The notes: a model not told the origin generated them from the letters alone. 33,719 nucleotides of DNA from Lachnospiraceae bacterium (GCA_021202815.1 JAJQCG010000111.1:1-33719), one strand, 5' to 3'. Numbered from the stretch's first letter, positions 9,080 through 19,078 are shown. Numbers and translations: made by a program.

Positions 9080-10250
9080 GAGATCCGCTTTCCAGTACAA
9101 TCAGAGAGAGATTAAGCCTTCCGGTATCCGCAAATTTTTCGATCTCGTCAGCGAGATGGAGGACGCGATTTCGCTCGGCGTGGGCGAACCGGACTTCGAT
9201 ACGCCGTGGCATATCCGCGATGAGGGTATCTATTCCCTTGAGCGTAGCCGCACCTTTTATACTTCCAACGCAGGTCTGAAGGAGCTGAAGGAGGAGATCG
9301 CGAACTATCTGGAGCGCAGAATTCATGTTTCCTATGACTATCGGGATGAAGTGCTCGTGACCGTGGGCGGCAGCGAGGGCATTGATGTCGCGATGCGCGC
9401 GATGCTCGACCCGGGGGACGAGGTGCTGATTCCGCAGCCAAGTTATGTCTCCTATGAGCCCTGCGCGGTGCTCGCGGGCGGTAAGCCGGTGATCATCGAA
9501 CTCAAGGCGGAAAATGAGTTTCGGTTGACTCCGGCAGAACTGCTGGAGAAGATCACCGACCGGACGAAGCTGCTCGTCCTGCCCTTTCCGAATAATCCGA
9601 CGGGCGCGATTATGGAGCGCGAGGATCTGGAGGCGATCGCGAAGATCATTATTGAGAAGGATATCTTTGTTCTCTCGGACGAGATTTACAGTGAGCTGAG
9701 CTACAAGGGAGAGCATGTTTCGATCACGTCAATCCCTGGCATGCGGGAGCGGACGATCCTGATCAACGGTTTTTCCAAGGCTTATGCGATGACCGGCTGG
9801 CGGCTCGGCTATGCCTGCGGCCCGGCGGAAATTATTAAACAGATGACGAAGATTCATCAGTTCGCGATCATGTGCGCGCCGACCACGAGCCAGTACGCGG
9901 CGGTGGAGGCCCTGCGGAACGGGGACGAGGATGTCGCCATGATGCGCGAGGCCTATGACCAGAGGCGCCGTTACCTGGTACACGCGTTCAAGGAGATGGG
10001 ACTTGAATGTTTTGAACCCTATGGAGCCTTCTATATTTTCCCGTGCATTAAGGAATTCGGAATGAGCTCCGAGGAATTTGCGGCCCGCTTCCTGCAGGAG
10101 GAGAAGGTGGCGGTCGTGCCGGGCACGGCGTTCGGCGACTGTGGAGAGGGCTTTCTGCGTATTTCCTATGCCTATTCGCTCGACAATCTGAAAGTCGCGC
10201 TGGGCAGACTGGAAGACTTCATTGGCCGTCTGCGGGCTGAGAAGGCATAG
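9076..10250 (+). CDS. Class I/II PLP-dependent aminotransferase; N-terminus apparently frameshifted
   Basis: ORF 9156-10250 contains LGVGEPDFDTPWHIRDEGI, FPNNPTGAI, INGFSKAYAMTGWRLGY. Family-like N-terminal sequence (REIKPSGIRKFFDLVSEM) continues upstream of 9156 without a standard start codon, while MRDPLSSTIRE starts at 9076 in another frame. Confidence 0.9.
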
Positions 10251-10260
10251 GAGATAAGCT

Positions 10261-10758
10261 ATGGCGCTGAATATTGTGCTGTATGAACCGGAGATTCCTG
10301 CAAATACGGGAAATATCGGGAGAACCTGTGTGGCTACGGGCAGCAGGCTTCATCTGATTGAGCCGCTCGGCTTCCGGATCGGGGAGAAGGACTTAAGAAG
10401 AGCCGGGATGGATTACTGGAAGGATCTGGATGTGACGATCTATATGGATTACGAGGACTTCCTGGCGCGCAATCCAGGCGCGAAGATCTATATGGCCACG
10501 ACGAAGGGACCGAATTTATATACGGACACGCGCTTTGAGCCGGACTGCTATCTCATGTTCGGCAAGGAGAGCGCCGGACTGCCGGAGGAGCTGCTCCGCG
10601 ACAATCAGGAGCGCGCGATCCGCATCCCCATGAATCCGGATATTCGCTCGCTGAATCTGTCCAACTCGGTCGCGATCGTGTTGTACGAGGCATTGCGGCA
10701 GCAGGGCTTTCAGGGGATGCAGCTCTCTGGGAAGCTGACTCGTTACGAATGGAGCTAG
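10261..10758 (+). CDS. trmL: tRNA (cytidine(34)-2'-O)-methyltransferase (SPOUT family)
   Basis: MALNIVLYEPEIPANTGNIGRTCVATGSRLHLIEPLGF; LMFGKESAGLPEELL; IRSLNLSNSVAIVLYEALRQ. Confidence 0.93.
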   Translation: MALNIVLYEPEIPANTGNIGRTCVATGSRLHLIEPLGFRIGEKDLRRAGMDYWKDLDVTIYMDYEDFLARNPGAKIYMATTKGPNLYTDTRFEPDCYLMFGKESAGLPEELLRDNQERAIRIPMNPDIRSLNLSNSVAIVLYEALRQQGFQGMQLSGKLTRYEWS

Positions 10759-10783
10759 TGTGCCGGTCTGATACGCTGGAGGA

Positions 10784-12172
10784 ATGTTGTTGAGAAATAC
10801 GCTGCGAAAATGGTACAGAAGAATGCTTTGTCTTACGCTCGCGCTCTGCGTGGGCCTTTCTTCGTGTGTTGTATTTGCGGTGAGCGAGGAGACGCAGAAC
10901 AAGATCGATCAGACGGAGGAGGAGAAGGTGGCGGCCGAGGAGGAGAAAGCCGCTGCCGAGGAGGAGCAGAGCAGCCTGAACAGCGCGAAGGAGGAGATGG
11001 AGCAGTACCTGGAGCAGCTCACATCTCAGGCGAACAGCCTGAATGAGCAGGTGGCGCTGCTTGAAGAGGAGCTCGAGGTGAAGGAGGCCGAGGTTGCCGC
11101 GAAGGAAGCGGAGGTCGCGCAGGCTGAGGCGGAGCTCGAGGAGCAGTATGCGGACATGAAGACCCGTATTCAGTATATGTATGAGAATGGTCAGAACACC
11201 GTGATCTCCTATATGCTGGCACTGCTGACCGGTGGGATTACCGATATGCTGAACCAGGTGGAATACGCGGTCAGTATCAATGAGTATGATCGTGATATGC
11301 TGGAAAATTACAAGGCTTCGAAAACGGCGCTGGAGCAGCAGTATGCCGAGCTCCAGGACGAACAGGAAGCACTGGAACTTCTGAAGACGGAGACGGAGGA
11401 GAAGAAGCAGCAGGTCGCGACGCAGCAGGCCTCTACGGGTTCGAAAATCAGCTCCTACAACAGTCAGCTGGCGGAGCTGGAGGAGGAAATCACGGACATC
11501 GACGAGCTGATCGAGCAGAAGACGGCGTTGCTCAATGAATTGATCGCACAGGCGGAGGCGGAGGAAGAGGCGGCCAGAATTGCGGCGGCCCAGAGCGCGG
11601 CCTCGTCCATGAGCGGGACGGTTATCGTCGGTGACGCGAATATATCAAGAGAGACGATTACTCTGAGCGATTATGAAATTCTGCTTCTGGCGGCCATGAT
11701 CTACTGCGAGGCGGGCGGCGAGAGCGCGGAGGGCCAGCTCGCGGTGGGCTATGTGATCATGAACCGTCGGCGCAGTTCTCTCTATCCGAGTACCCTGGAA
11801 GGAGTGCTGCGCCAGTCGAAGCAGTTTGAGCCGGTCAGTTCGGGGCGCTTTGACCTGGTACTGCAGGCGGAGCAGGATGATACCATTACGAATATCGTGA
11901 CGGAGTCGTGCTGGAACGCGGCGCGTACTGTCATAAACGGGACCAGCAATGTGGGCGATTCCCTGTTTTTCCGTACCTGGTCGCCGGTACCGTCTCTGAT
12001 CACGAATCTGCAGAATAATAATGTCCCGTACTGGATTATCGGGGCTCATGTCTTCTATTACTACTGGACGAGCTACAGCACGAGTTCGAGCAGCTCGGAC
12101 AGCGGCGACTCCGGGAATGACGACTCTGAAAGCGAAGAATCGGATGGCGATACGGACGAGGACACGGAGTAG
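10784..12172 (+). CDS. Cell wall hydrolase (SleB/CwlJ-type Hydrolase_2) with PcsB-like coiled-coil N-terminus
   Basis: Signal peptide, long Glu-rich coiled coil, then LLAAMIYCEAGGESAEGQLAVGYVIMNRR...KQFEPV hydrolase motif. Confidence 0.85.
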   Translation: MLLRNTLRKWYRRMLCLTLALCVGLSSCVVFAVSEETQNKIDQTEEEKVAAEEEKAAAEEEQSSLNSAKEEMEQYLEQLTSQANSLNEQVALLEEELEVKEAEVAAKEAEVAQAEAELEEQYADMKTRIQYMYENGQNTVISYMLALLTGGITDMLNQVEYAVSINEYDRDMLENYKASKTALEQQYAELQDEQEALELLKTETEEKKQQVATQQASTGSKISSYNSQLAELEEEITDIDELIEQKTALLNELIAQAEAEEEAARIAAAQSAASSMSGTVIVGDANISRETITLSDYEILLLAAMIYCEAGGESAEGQLAVGYVIMNRRRSSLYPSTLEGVLRQSKQFEPVSSGRFDLVLQAEQDDTITNIVTESCWNAARTVINGTSNVGDSLFFRTWSPVPSLITNLQNNNVPYWIIGAHVFYYYWTSYSTSSSSSDSGDSGNDDSESEESDGDTDEDTE

Positions 12173-12189
12173 AGCTTTGAAAAAAACTC

Positions 12190-12218
12190 TTTACAAATTA
12201 AATTAATCATTGTATAAT
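12190..12218 (+). promoter_or_regulatory. Putative sigma-A promoter of tRNA-Pro
   Basis: TTTACA (12190-12195), 17-nt spacer, TATAAT (12213-12218). Confidence 0.7.
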
Positions 12219-12248
12219 GTACAAGTTCGCAGACGAGGACACATAATT

Positions 12249-12322
12249 CGATGCGTGGCTCAGTTTGGTAGAGCGCTGCGTTCGGGACGCAGAGGTCGCA
12301 GGTTCAAATCCTGTCGCATCGA
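12249..12322 (+). tRNA. tRNA-Pro (anticodon CGG)
   Basis: Acceptor CGATGCG/CGCATCG; anticodon arm CTGCG-TTCGGGA-CGCAG; T arm GCAGG-TTCAAAT-CCTGT. Confidence 0.95.
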
Positions 12323-12338
12323 CTCCTTGGCAGGGGCG

Positions 12339-12377
12339 CCGGAAAGCTTGATTTTGCAGGCTTTCCGGTCTTTTTTT
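12339..12377 (+). terminator. Rho-independent terminator after tRNA-Pro
   Basis: CCGGAAAGC...GCTTTCCGG 9-bp stem followed by TCTTTTTTT. Confidence 0.85.
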
Positions 12378-12422
12378 ACGCTCAGTCAGCGCAAATCTCT
12401 GCGTGTGAAATAATATCCGGAC

Positions 12423-12451
12423 TTGCACTTCGAACGGAGAATGGGTATAAT
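12423..12451 (+). promoter_or_regulatory. Putative sigma-A promoter upstream of aspartate kinase
   Basis: TTGCAC (12423-12428), 17-nt spacer, TATAAT (12446-12451). Confidence 0.6.
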
Positions 12452-12496
12452 AGGCGGGTACTACAAAAGACAGTTTTACAAGGGGATACAAGTATT

Positions 12497-13816
12497 ATGA
12501 AAAAGGTAGTAAAGTTTGGCGGGAGCTCTCTGGCGAGCGCGGAGCAGTTCCGGAAGGTCCGGGATATCGTTCTGGCGGAGGAGAGCCGCAGGTATGTGGT
12601 GCCTTCCGCGCCGGGAAAGCATTTTAATGGAGACACGAAGGTGACGGATCTTCTGTATCAGTGCTATTATGCGGCGGCGAACGGCGAGGATTTCAGCGGA
12701 CTGATGAAGCAGATCCGCACCCGTTATGAGGAGATCATAGAGGGCCTGGAACTGGAGCTTTCTCTGGATGATGAGTTTGAGAAAATCTCCGAGAATTTTA
12801 AGAACAGAGCGGGCAGCGATTACGCGGCTTCCCGCGGGGAATACCTGAATGGTATTCTGCTGTCGGCTTATCTGGGTTATCCGTTCGTGGACGCGGCCGA
12901 GGTGATTCGCTTTGACGGGAATGGAGAGTTCGATGCGGACACGTCGAACTGTCTGCTCGGCAAACGTCTCGAGGATACGCCGAACGCGGTGATTCCGGGA
13001 TTTTACGGTGCGTATGAGGACGGCGCGATCAAGACCTTCTCGCGGGGCGGCTCCGATATCACCGGTTCTATCGTTGCCAGTGCGGTGGAGGCGGATCTTT
13101 ATGAGAACTGGACGGATGTGTCCGGCTGCCTGGTGGCGGATCCGAGGCTGATTCAGGACCCGGCGGTGATTGACATCATCACGTATAAGGAGCTCAGGGA
13201 GCTGGCCTATATGGGAGCGACGGTCCTGCACGAGGACGCGATTTTCCCGGTGCGCAAGGCAGAGATTCCGATCAATATCCGCAATACCAATCGTCCGAAT
13301 GATAAGGGAACGATGATTGTGGCGCGCACCTGTCATAGACCGGACTATACAATCACGGGAATTGCCGGAAAGAAAGGATTTGTTGCGGTCAATATTGAGA
13401 AGGATATGATGAACAGCGAGATCGGTTTCTGCCGCAGGGTATTGTCCGAGTTTGAAAAACAGGGAATCTCGATTGAGCATATGCCTTCCGGGATCGACAC
13501 GATGACCGTGATCGTGCACCGGGACGAGTTTGAGGCGCACGAGCAGCAGGTTCTTGCGGGTATTCAGCGGGCGGTAAATCCGGATTATCTCGACGTGGAG
13601 GGAGATATCGCACTGATTGCCGTGGTGGGACGCGCCATGAAGTCGACGCGCGGCACGGCGGGCCGGATATTTTCCGCGCTGGCGCATGCCAATGTGAATG
13701 TAAAGATGATTGATCAGGGCTCCAGCGAGTGGAATGTCATCGCGGGCGTTCGGGATGAAGATTTTGAGAAGGCGATCCGGGCGATTTACGATATTTTTAT
13801 TAACACGCAGCTTTAA
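12497..13816 (+). CDS. Aspartate kinase with C-terminal ACT domains
   Basis: MKKVVKFGGSSLASAEQF; FSRGGSDITGSIVA; C-terminal KGFVAVNIEKDMMNSEIGF...VVGRAMKSTRGTAGRIFSALAHANVNVKMIDQGSSE. Confidence 0.93.
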   Translation: MKKVVKFGGSSLASAEQFRKVRDIVLAEESRRYVVPSAPGKHFNGDTKVTDLLYQCYYAAANGEDFSGLMKQIRTRYEEIIEGLELELSLDDEFEKISENFKNRAGSDYAASRGEYLNGILLSAYLGYPFVDAAEVIRFDGNGEFDADTSNCLLGKRLEDTPNAVIPGFYGAYEDGAIKTFSRGGSDITGSIVASAVEADLYENWTDVSGCLVADPRLIQDPAVIDIITYKELRELAYMGATVLHEDAIFPVRKAEIPINIRNTNRPNDKGTMIVARTCHRPDYTITGIAGKKGFVAVNIEKDMMNSEIGFCRRVLSEFEKQGISIEHMPSGIDTMTVIVHRDEFEAHEQQVLAGIQRAVNPDYLDVEGDIALIAVVGRAMKSTRGTAGRIFSALAHANVNVKMIDQGSSEWNVIAGVRDEDFEKAIRAIYDIFINTQL

Positions 13817-13905
13817 AGAATGTTTTAAATTTTTGTGAAATTGAGCTATTTTGCACCCGGATGTGGTATACTTTCTCGTATAGACCTGATTAGGAGAAAG
13901 ACGGC

Positions 13906-14856
13906 ATGGTTACACGGGAAGAGTTTTACATGGACTCCGTTGACGAAGTTCACATGATACACGGCTACCGCTGGTACGATCCGCAGAGAGAGACGAAGGG
14001 CGTTCTCCAGCTCGTGCACGGCATGCTGGAATATATAGGACGATACGACAGATTTGCCTCGCACATGGCGGAGGCGGGCTATTTTGTGGTCGGACACGAC
14101 CATCTGGGACACGGTGATTCGGTGAACAGTCCGGAGGAGCGTGGCTGTGTCGGAGAGGACGGCGCCTCACTCTGGCTGAGGGACATCGATCAGGTGCGGC
14201 GGATGACAGCGGCAGGTATGCCGGATGTGCCGTATATCATGCTGGGGCACAGCATGGGCTCGTTTCTGGTGCGGCGCTACCTGATCTATCGCGGGAAAAA
14301 GGTGGACGGCGCGATCATCATGGGTACCGGTCAGCAGCCGGCTTTCCTCTGTGGACTGGGGCGGCTGGTTGTGAGCGTGAGCATGCTAGGCAGCGGAAGA
14401 GACGGAAGAAGCCGGCTGCTGGATCAGATGACCTGCAGCGGCTACGCAAAGCGCTTTCCCGACAATGCGCGGACAGGAAGCTGGCTGAGCCGCGACCCGC
14501 AGGTAATGCTCGATATGCTGCAGGACACGAAGATGGCCTTCCGCTTTTCCCTGGGGGCGTATGAGGCTTTGTTTCAGACCTTTCAGGAGGTCGTCACTCC
14601 GCGCGCGGCTGCCCGGATGCCGAAAGATCTGCCGCTTCTCATTCTCTCCGGAGATGAGGACCCGGTTGGTGAAAATGGAAAAGGCACGCGGCGTTTTGAA
14701 GAGATGCTCCGGAAGATCGGCATGGAGGATGTGCGCTGTATGATCTATCCGCACGGACGGCATGAGCTTCTGAATGAGCTGAATAAAGAAGAAGTAATGA
14801 ACGATATCGAGCTCTGGTGCGCGGATATCTGCGCGCGGAGTGCGGGTGAGGAATAG
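13906..14856 (+). CDS. Alpha/beta hydrolase (monoacylglycerol lipase-like, serine aminopeptidase S33)
   Basis: LVHGMLEYIGRYDRFASHM, GHDHLGHGDS, LGHSMGSFL nucleophile elbow, ILSGDEDPVG, YPHGRHELLNE. Confidence 0.9.
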   Translation: MVTREEFYMDSVDEVHMIHGYRWYDPQRETKGVLQLVHGMLEYIGRYDRFASHMAEAGYFVVGHDHLGHGDSVNSPEERGCVGEDGASLWLRDIDQVRRMTAAGMPDVPYIMLGHSMGSFLVRRYLIYRGKKVDGAIIMGTGQQPAFLCGLGRLVVSVSMLGSGRDGRSRLLDQMTCSGYAKRFPDNARTGSWLSRDPQVMLDMLQDTKMAFRFSLGAYEALFQTFQEVVTPRAAARMPKDLPLLILSGDEDPVGENGKGTRRFEEMLRKIGMEDVRCMIYPHGRHELLNELNKEEVMNDIELWCADICARSAGEE

Positions 14857-14860
14857 GAAG

Positions 14861-15754
14861 ATGATGAGAATGAAGAGATGGATTTCCATATTTATGGCCG
14901 CAATGATGCTGACAGCCTTTTTGCCGACGGGGAGCCTGTGCGTTGAGGCTGCCGGAACGGCGGTGCTCGCATTGGGGGCGGATCTGAGTGATTCCGAACG
15001 CGCGACCGTATTCTCAGAGATGGGAATCACGGAGGAGGAAGCGGCCTCTTACGAGACGATCTATATTACGAACGCGATGGAACATGAGTATCTGGACGAT
15101 TCGCTCGGTTCCTCTGTCGTCGGCACGCGTGCGCTTTCATCGGTCCTGCTGATCCCGCAGGAGAGCGGCGCCGGACTTACGGTGGAGACGCATAATATCA
15201 GTTACTGTACGGTTGCCATGTACCGCAATGCCCTGCTGACGGCAGGCGTGGAGGATGCGCAGGTGATTGTGGCTGCACCTTTCTCGATCAGCGGTACGGC
15301 GGCCCTGATCGGGGCGGTGAAGGCATATGAGACTTACAGCGGTACGGAGGTCAGCGAGGAAGCTCTGGATGTGGCCACGGATGAGCTGGTGCTGACCGGC
15401 GAGCTGAGCGAAGAACTGGATTCGGAGGATATTTCCGATCTGATCGCCTATCTGAAGCAGCAGGTTGCAGAGCAGGACCTGGATGATCCGGATAAGCTCA
15501 CGGAGCTCGTGACGCAGGCTGCCGCGGAGATGGGGATTGAGCTGACGGATGAGCAGATTTCCCAGATCGTGAATCTGCTGCTGAAGCTGAATAATCTGGA
15601 TATCGATGTGGACAGTCTTGTGTCGCAGGCACAGGATCTGTACAGCAAGATAGAATCCCTGGGAATTAACATTGACGGCGAGAAGGTGGGGAATTTTATC
15701 ACCCGTTTTATATCGTCTGTATGGAATCTGATTCAGAGCTTTCTGTCGAAGTAA
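14861..15754 (+). CDS. DUF1002-like secreted protein
   Basis: Signal peptide, then VLALGADLSDSERATVFSEMGI...YITNAMEHEYL and AAPFSISGTAALIGAVKAYE. ORF starts at 14840 but a start at 14861 follows a better RBS. Confidence 0.8.
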   Translation: MMRMKRWISIFMAAMMLTAFLPTGSLCVEAAGTAVLALGADLSDSERATVFSEMGITEEEAASYETIYITNAMEHEYLDDSLGSSVVGTRALSSVLLIPQESGAGLTVETHNISYCTVAMYRNALLTAGVEDAQVIVAAPFSISGTAALIGAVKAYETYSGTEVSEEALDVATDELVLTGELSEELDSEDISDLIAYLKQQVAEQDLDDPDKLTELVTQAAAEMGIELTDEQISQIVNLLLKLNNLDIDVDSLVSQAQDLYSKIESLGINIDGEKVGNFITRFISSVWNLIQSFLSK

Positions 15755-15760
15755 GCGGGG

Positions 15761-16027
15761 TCAGTCTTCCTCTATAACGTGAAATTCCAGAAAATCAAAA
15801 TCAACGTGCTCGACAAAACTGTCCTGCCGGAAACGGGTTCTGGCGTGACGCTGGAATTCTCTGATATTGGAGTCCAGCCAGATCGGAGTTCCCAGATCAA
15901 AGGCATGGCAGATTTCGTCCAGCGCATGGAATACCTTATGCGTGCGGGTATCTTTGCTGTCGTCGCAGACTGTGATATCATTGCGCAGATGATTGTCTTT
16001 TATGATTTTTCCCCATACACGGAACAT
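15761..16027 (-). CDS. Small (88 aa) hypothetical protein
   Basis: Minus-strand ORF in an otherwise empty interval; GGAGG 7 nt upstream of the ATG; compositionally ordinary protein with several W/F/D/H clusters. Confidence 0.65.
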   Translation of the reverse strand: MFRVWGKIIKDNHLRNDITVCDDSKDTRTHKVFHALDEICHAFDLGTPIWLDSNIREFQRHARTRFRQDSFVEHVDFDFLEFHVIEED

Positions 16028-16119
16028 GGAACGTCCTCCAAGCGCTTATCTTAAGAGGAAGTATAGCGGTTTTGGACCATGTTGTAAAGAGGCGAAACCT
16101 GGCAGGAGGTAAAAGAAAA

Positions 16120-16773
16120 ATGGCGGAGGAGATGAGTATCCGGGAGTATATCCGCAGAAAACCGCGGGAGGATGGCTTTGAAACGGCCATGTTTATCTAT
16201 CAGTCCGCGCTTGCTCAGATGAACAGCCGCATCGAGGTGCTGAACAATGAGCTGAACCATGTATATTCCTACAATCCGATTGAGTATGTGAAATCACGTC
16301 TGAAGACGCCGGAGAGCATCATGAAGAAGCTGCGGAAGCAGGGGCATGATGTCAGTATCGACGATATGATCGAGTATGTCAATGATATCGCAGGCGTGCG
16401 GATTACCTGTTCGTTTTTCTCCGAGATCCAGTTCCTGGCGGCGATGCTCGCGCGGCAGGATAATCTTTCTGTGCTCAGTATCAAGGATTATCTGGGGCAT
16501 CCAAAGGAAAGCGGATACAAGAGCTATCATATGCTGCTCCTCGTTCCGGTTGCGTTGGCCGATGCTGTCGTGCCCACGAAGGTGGAGGTTCAGATCCGGA
16601 CGATGGCAATGGATTTCTGGGCAAGCCTTGAGCATAAGATCTATTATAAATATGAAGGAAACGCCCCGGATTATTTTGCGCGGGAGCTTCGGGAGTGCGC
16701 TTCGATTATCTCAAAACTTGACGCGAAGATGATGTCGCTGAATGACGCGATGAAAAAGATGGACGGCGAGTAA
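16120..16773 (+). CDS. GTP pyrophosphokinase-family small alarmone synthetase
   Basis: RelA/SpoT synthetase motifs: VKSRLKTPESIMKKL, DIAGVRITCSF, KESGYKSYHMLL, EVQIRTMAMDFWASLEHKIYYK; RBS ggcaggagg before ATG 16120. Confidence 0.92.
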   Translation: MAEEMSIREYIRRKPREDGFETAMFIYQSALAQMNSRIEVLNNELNHVYSYNPIEYVKSRLKTPESIMKKLRKQGHDVSIDDMIEYVNDIAGVRITCSFFSEIQFLAAMLARQDNLSVLSIKDYLGHPKESGYKSYHMLLLVPVALADAVVPTKVEVQIRTMAMDFWASLEHKIYYKYEGNAPDYFARELRECASIISKLDAKMMSLNDAMKKMDGE

Positions 16774-16806
16774 ACACCCGCCGTCCATCTCCTATAGATG
16801 AGGAGT

Positions 16807-16831
16807 GCCCCGGCAATACGGATGCCGGGGC
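16807..16831 (+). terminator. Possible terminator/hairpin after the alarmone synthetase
   Basis: Perfect 9-bp stem GCCCCGGCA/TGCCGGGGC; T tract weak (tatta). Confidence 0.45.
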
Positions 16832-17032
16832 TATTATGAAAAAATCTGTCTATCTGTCTGTGAAAATCAATGTATCTTTGATCTGCAATTACTATAGCAA
16901 TAAAATGTGAACAAAGTATGAATAAACTTTTAATATACTGTAAATCTGGACAAAAACAGGGAGAAACATCGAAAATTAATGTGCAAAATAGATAAATCAA
17001 GACTGAGAGGCAGAAGCCTGATTTCATGCATA

Positions 17033-17061
17033 TTGTAAAAAATGCTAAAAGGTGCTATGAT
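17033..17061 (+). promoter_or_regulatory. Putative sigma-A promoter upstream of the pyrophosphatase
   Basis: TTGTAA (17033-17038), 17-nt spacer, TATGAT (17056-17061). Confidence 0.4.
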
Positions 17062-17084
17062 AAACCCATGCAGGGAGGAAGACT

Positions 17085-18737
17085 TTGGATATGGCATTGA
17101 CGAAATCGCCCATCTATGTGATCGGGCATAAAAACCCGGATACGGACTCGATCTGTTCGGCGCTGGCTTACGCGGAACTGAAAAACAGGCTTTATGGAGG
17201 TGGATACTGCGCAGCGAGGGCAGGACAGATTAACCAGGAGACGCAGTATGTGCTGAATTTTTTCCAGGTGCAGGCGCCGGTTTACATACCGGATGTCATG
17301 ACGGACGTGAGCGATATGGAGATTCACAGGACGGAAGGCGTCTCCGGAGAGATATCCCTCAAAAAAGCCTGGAATATGATGCGGGAGCAGGGAGTCGTGA
17401 CGCTGCCGATCACACAGGGGCAGAAGCTGCAGGGGCTGATTACGATCGGTGATATTGCCAACGCCTATATGGACGTGTACGACAACTGTATCCTGTCCGT
17501 GGCGAAGACCTCCTATCGGAATATTCTGGAAACCCTGGATGCGGAGTTGCTGATCGGGGATATCGATGCGACCTTTGACCGGGGAGCCGTTGTCATTGCG
17601 GCGGCAAATCCGGACGTGATGGAGGATCACATCAGTGAAGGTGATATGGTCATTCTTGGAAACCGCTACGAGTCGCAGCTTTGCGCGATTGAGATGAATG
17701 CGGCCTGCATCATTGTCTGCATGGAGGCGAAGGTTTCCCGCACGATCCGGAAGCTGGCGCAGGAGCATGGCTGCAGTATCATTGTGACGCCGCATGATAC
17801 CTTCACGGTGGCGCGCATGATCAATCAGAGCATGCCGATTTCCCATTTTATGAAAAGAGAGGGTCTCATCACCTTCCGGGTGAACTCGAAGACGGAAGAT
17901 ATCCGCGGGATCATGGGTGAAAAACGCCACCGTGATTTTCCGATTCTTGACCTGGAGGACAATTATATCGGCATGATTTCCCGTCGGAATCTGCTGAATC
18001 TGCGCAAAAAGCGCGTGGTGCTGATGGATCACAATGAGGCGGGGCAGACCGTGGACGGCATCGGTTATGCGGAGATTCTGGAGATTATCGATCATCACCG
18101 GATCGGTACGCTCGAGACACTCGAACCGGTCTATTTCCGCAACCAGCCGCTCGGCAGCACGGCGACGATCGTCTATCAGATGTATCAGGAGAACGGCATG
18201 GAGATTTCGAAAAAGATTGCTGGGCTTTTGATGGCGGCGATCATCTCCGATACGCTGATGTTCCGCTCCCCGACCTGTACGGCGGTGGATCGTGCGGCGG
18301 CGGAGAAGCTCTCTGAGATCTGCGGCGTGGAGATCGAGGAGTTTGCGATTGACATGTTCAGCGCGGGCAGCGATATGAGTTCCCGCAGCGCGAAGGAAAT
18401 TTTTGAACAGGATAAGAAGAAATTCGACGTCGGCGAGATTTCCTTTATTGTATCGCAGATCAACAGCATGAACGCCATTGAGCTGGGCGAGGTGAAGGAA
18501 AAGCTCGTACCTTACCTGACGGAGCACTTCGAGGATCTGGGCGTGGATATGTGCTTTGTAATGCTCACGCACATTGTGAAGGAGAACACGGAGCTGCTCT
18601 GCTTTGGCTCCGGCGCGGAGGAGACGGCGATCGAGGCCTTCCAGCTGAAAGAGGATGCGAAACCGCTCGTCCTGAAGGGGCTTGTGTCGCGCAAGAAGCA
18701 GCTGATTCCGAGTCTGGTAACGGTGCTGCAGAAATAA
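17085..18737 (+). CDS. Family II manganese-dependent inorganic pyrophosphatase with CBS pair and DRTGG-like insert
   Basis: VIGHKNPDTDSICSALAYA, VLMDHNEAGQ, IIDHHRIG, GSTATIV (DHH/DHHA2) with a ~240-aa regulatory insert. Confidence 0.92.
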   Translation: MDMALTKSPIYVIGHKNPDTDSICSALAYAELKNRLYGGGYCAARAGQINQETQYVLNFFQVQAPVYIPDVMTDVSDMEIHRTEGVSGEISLKKAWNMMREQGVVTLPITQGQKLQGLITIGDIANAYMDVYDNCILSVAKTSYRNILETLDAELLIGDIDATFDRGAVVIAAANPDVMEDHISEGDMVILGNRYESQLCAIEMNAACIIVCMEAKVSRTIRKLAQEHGCSIIVTPHDTFTVARMINQSMPISHFMKREGLITFRVNSKTEDIRGIMGEKRHRDFPILDLEDNYIGMISRRNLLNLRKKRVVLMDHNEAGQTVDGIGYAEILEIIDHHRIGTLETLEPVYFRNQPLGSTATIVYQMYQENGMEISKKIAGLLMAAIISDTLMFRSPTCTAVDRAAAEKLSEICGVEIEEFAIDMFSAGSDMSSRSAKEIFEQDKKKFDVGEISFIVSQINSMNAIELGEVKEKLVPYLTEHFEDLGVDMCFVMLTHIVKENTELLCFGSGAEETAIEAFQLKEDAKPLVLKGLVSRKKQLIPSLVTVLQK

Positions 18738-19049
18738 TGCATTCTCCAGAACAGAGCGCCTTGAGACTGCCGATTGTGTTATCGGACTGAGGAGTGATGT
18801 ACGTTTGGTTCCGGTTTTCATAAAGAAGACGTCTGTGGGGCTTATCGCGGCATTTTTTCATACAGAGTATAATTACAAAGAAGAACTTCAGGAAACCACA
18901 GTTTTTGCGGGCAGAATCACAAAGATTGTGGCTTTTCTGAGGGAAAATTTCCGGTTAAACGAAGTTAATTGTCATATGGATAAATGGAAGAGATATTTTC
19001 CTTATTGAGAAAAGATATTATTAATTCCTGTATTTTCGCATATAGTTAG

Positions 19050-19078
19050 TTGACTTTAACAAAAGTTAGCTATATAAT
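19050..19078 (+). promoter_or_regulatory. Strong putative sigma-A promoter of the feo operon
   Basis: TTGACT (19050-19055), 17-nt spacer, TATAAT (19073-19078). Confidence 0.75.

Noticed and set aside
12207-12491. 94-aa minus-strand ORF
   Set aside because: Antisense to tRNA-Pro (VDATGFEPATSASRTQRSTKLSHAS is a typical tRNA-derived artefact).
12476-13687. 403-aa minus-strand ORF
   Set aside because: Antisense to aspartate kinase; shadow ORF.
17055-18821. 588-aa minus-strand ORF, longer than the sense gene
   Set aside because: Mirror of the clearly functional CBS/DHH pyrophosphatase; Arg/His/Leu/Ile-rich shadow ORF.
18805-19008. 67-aa plus-strand ORF in the spacer before feoA
   Set aside because: No clear RBS, no recognisable family, and AT-rich intergenic context; kept out for lack of support.
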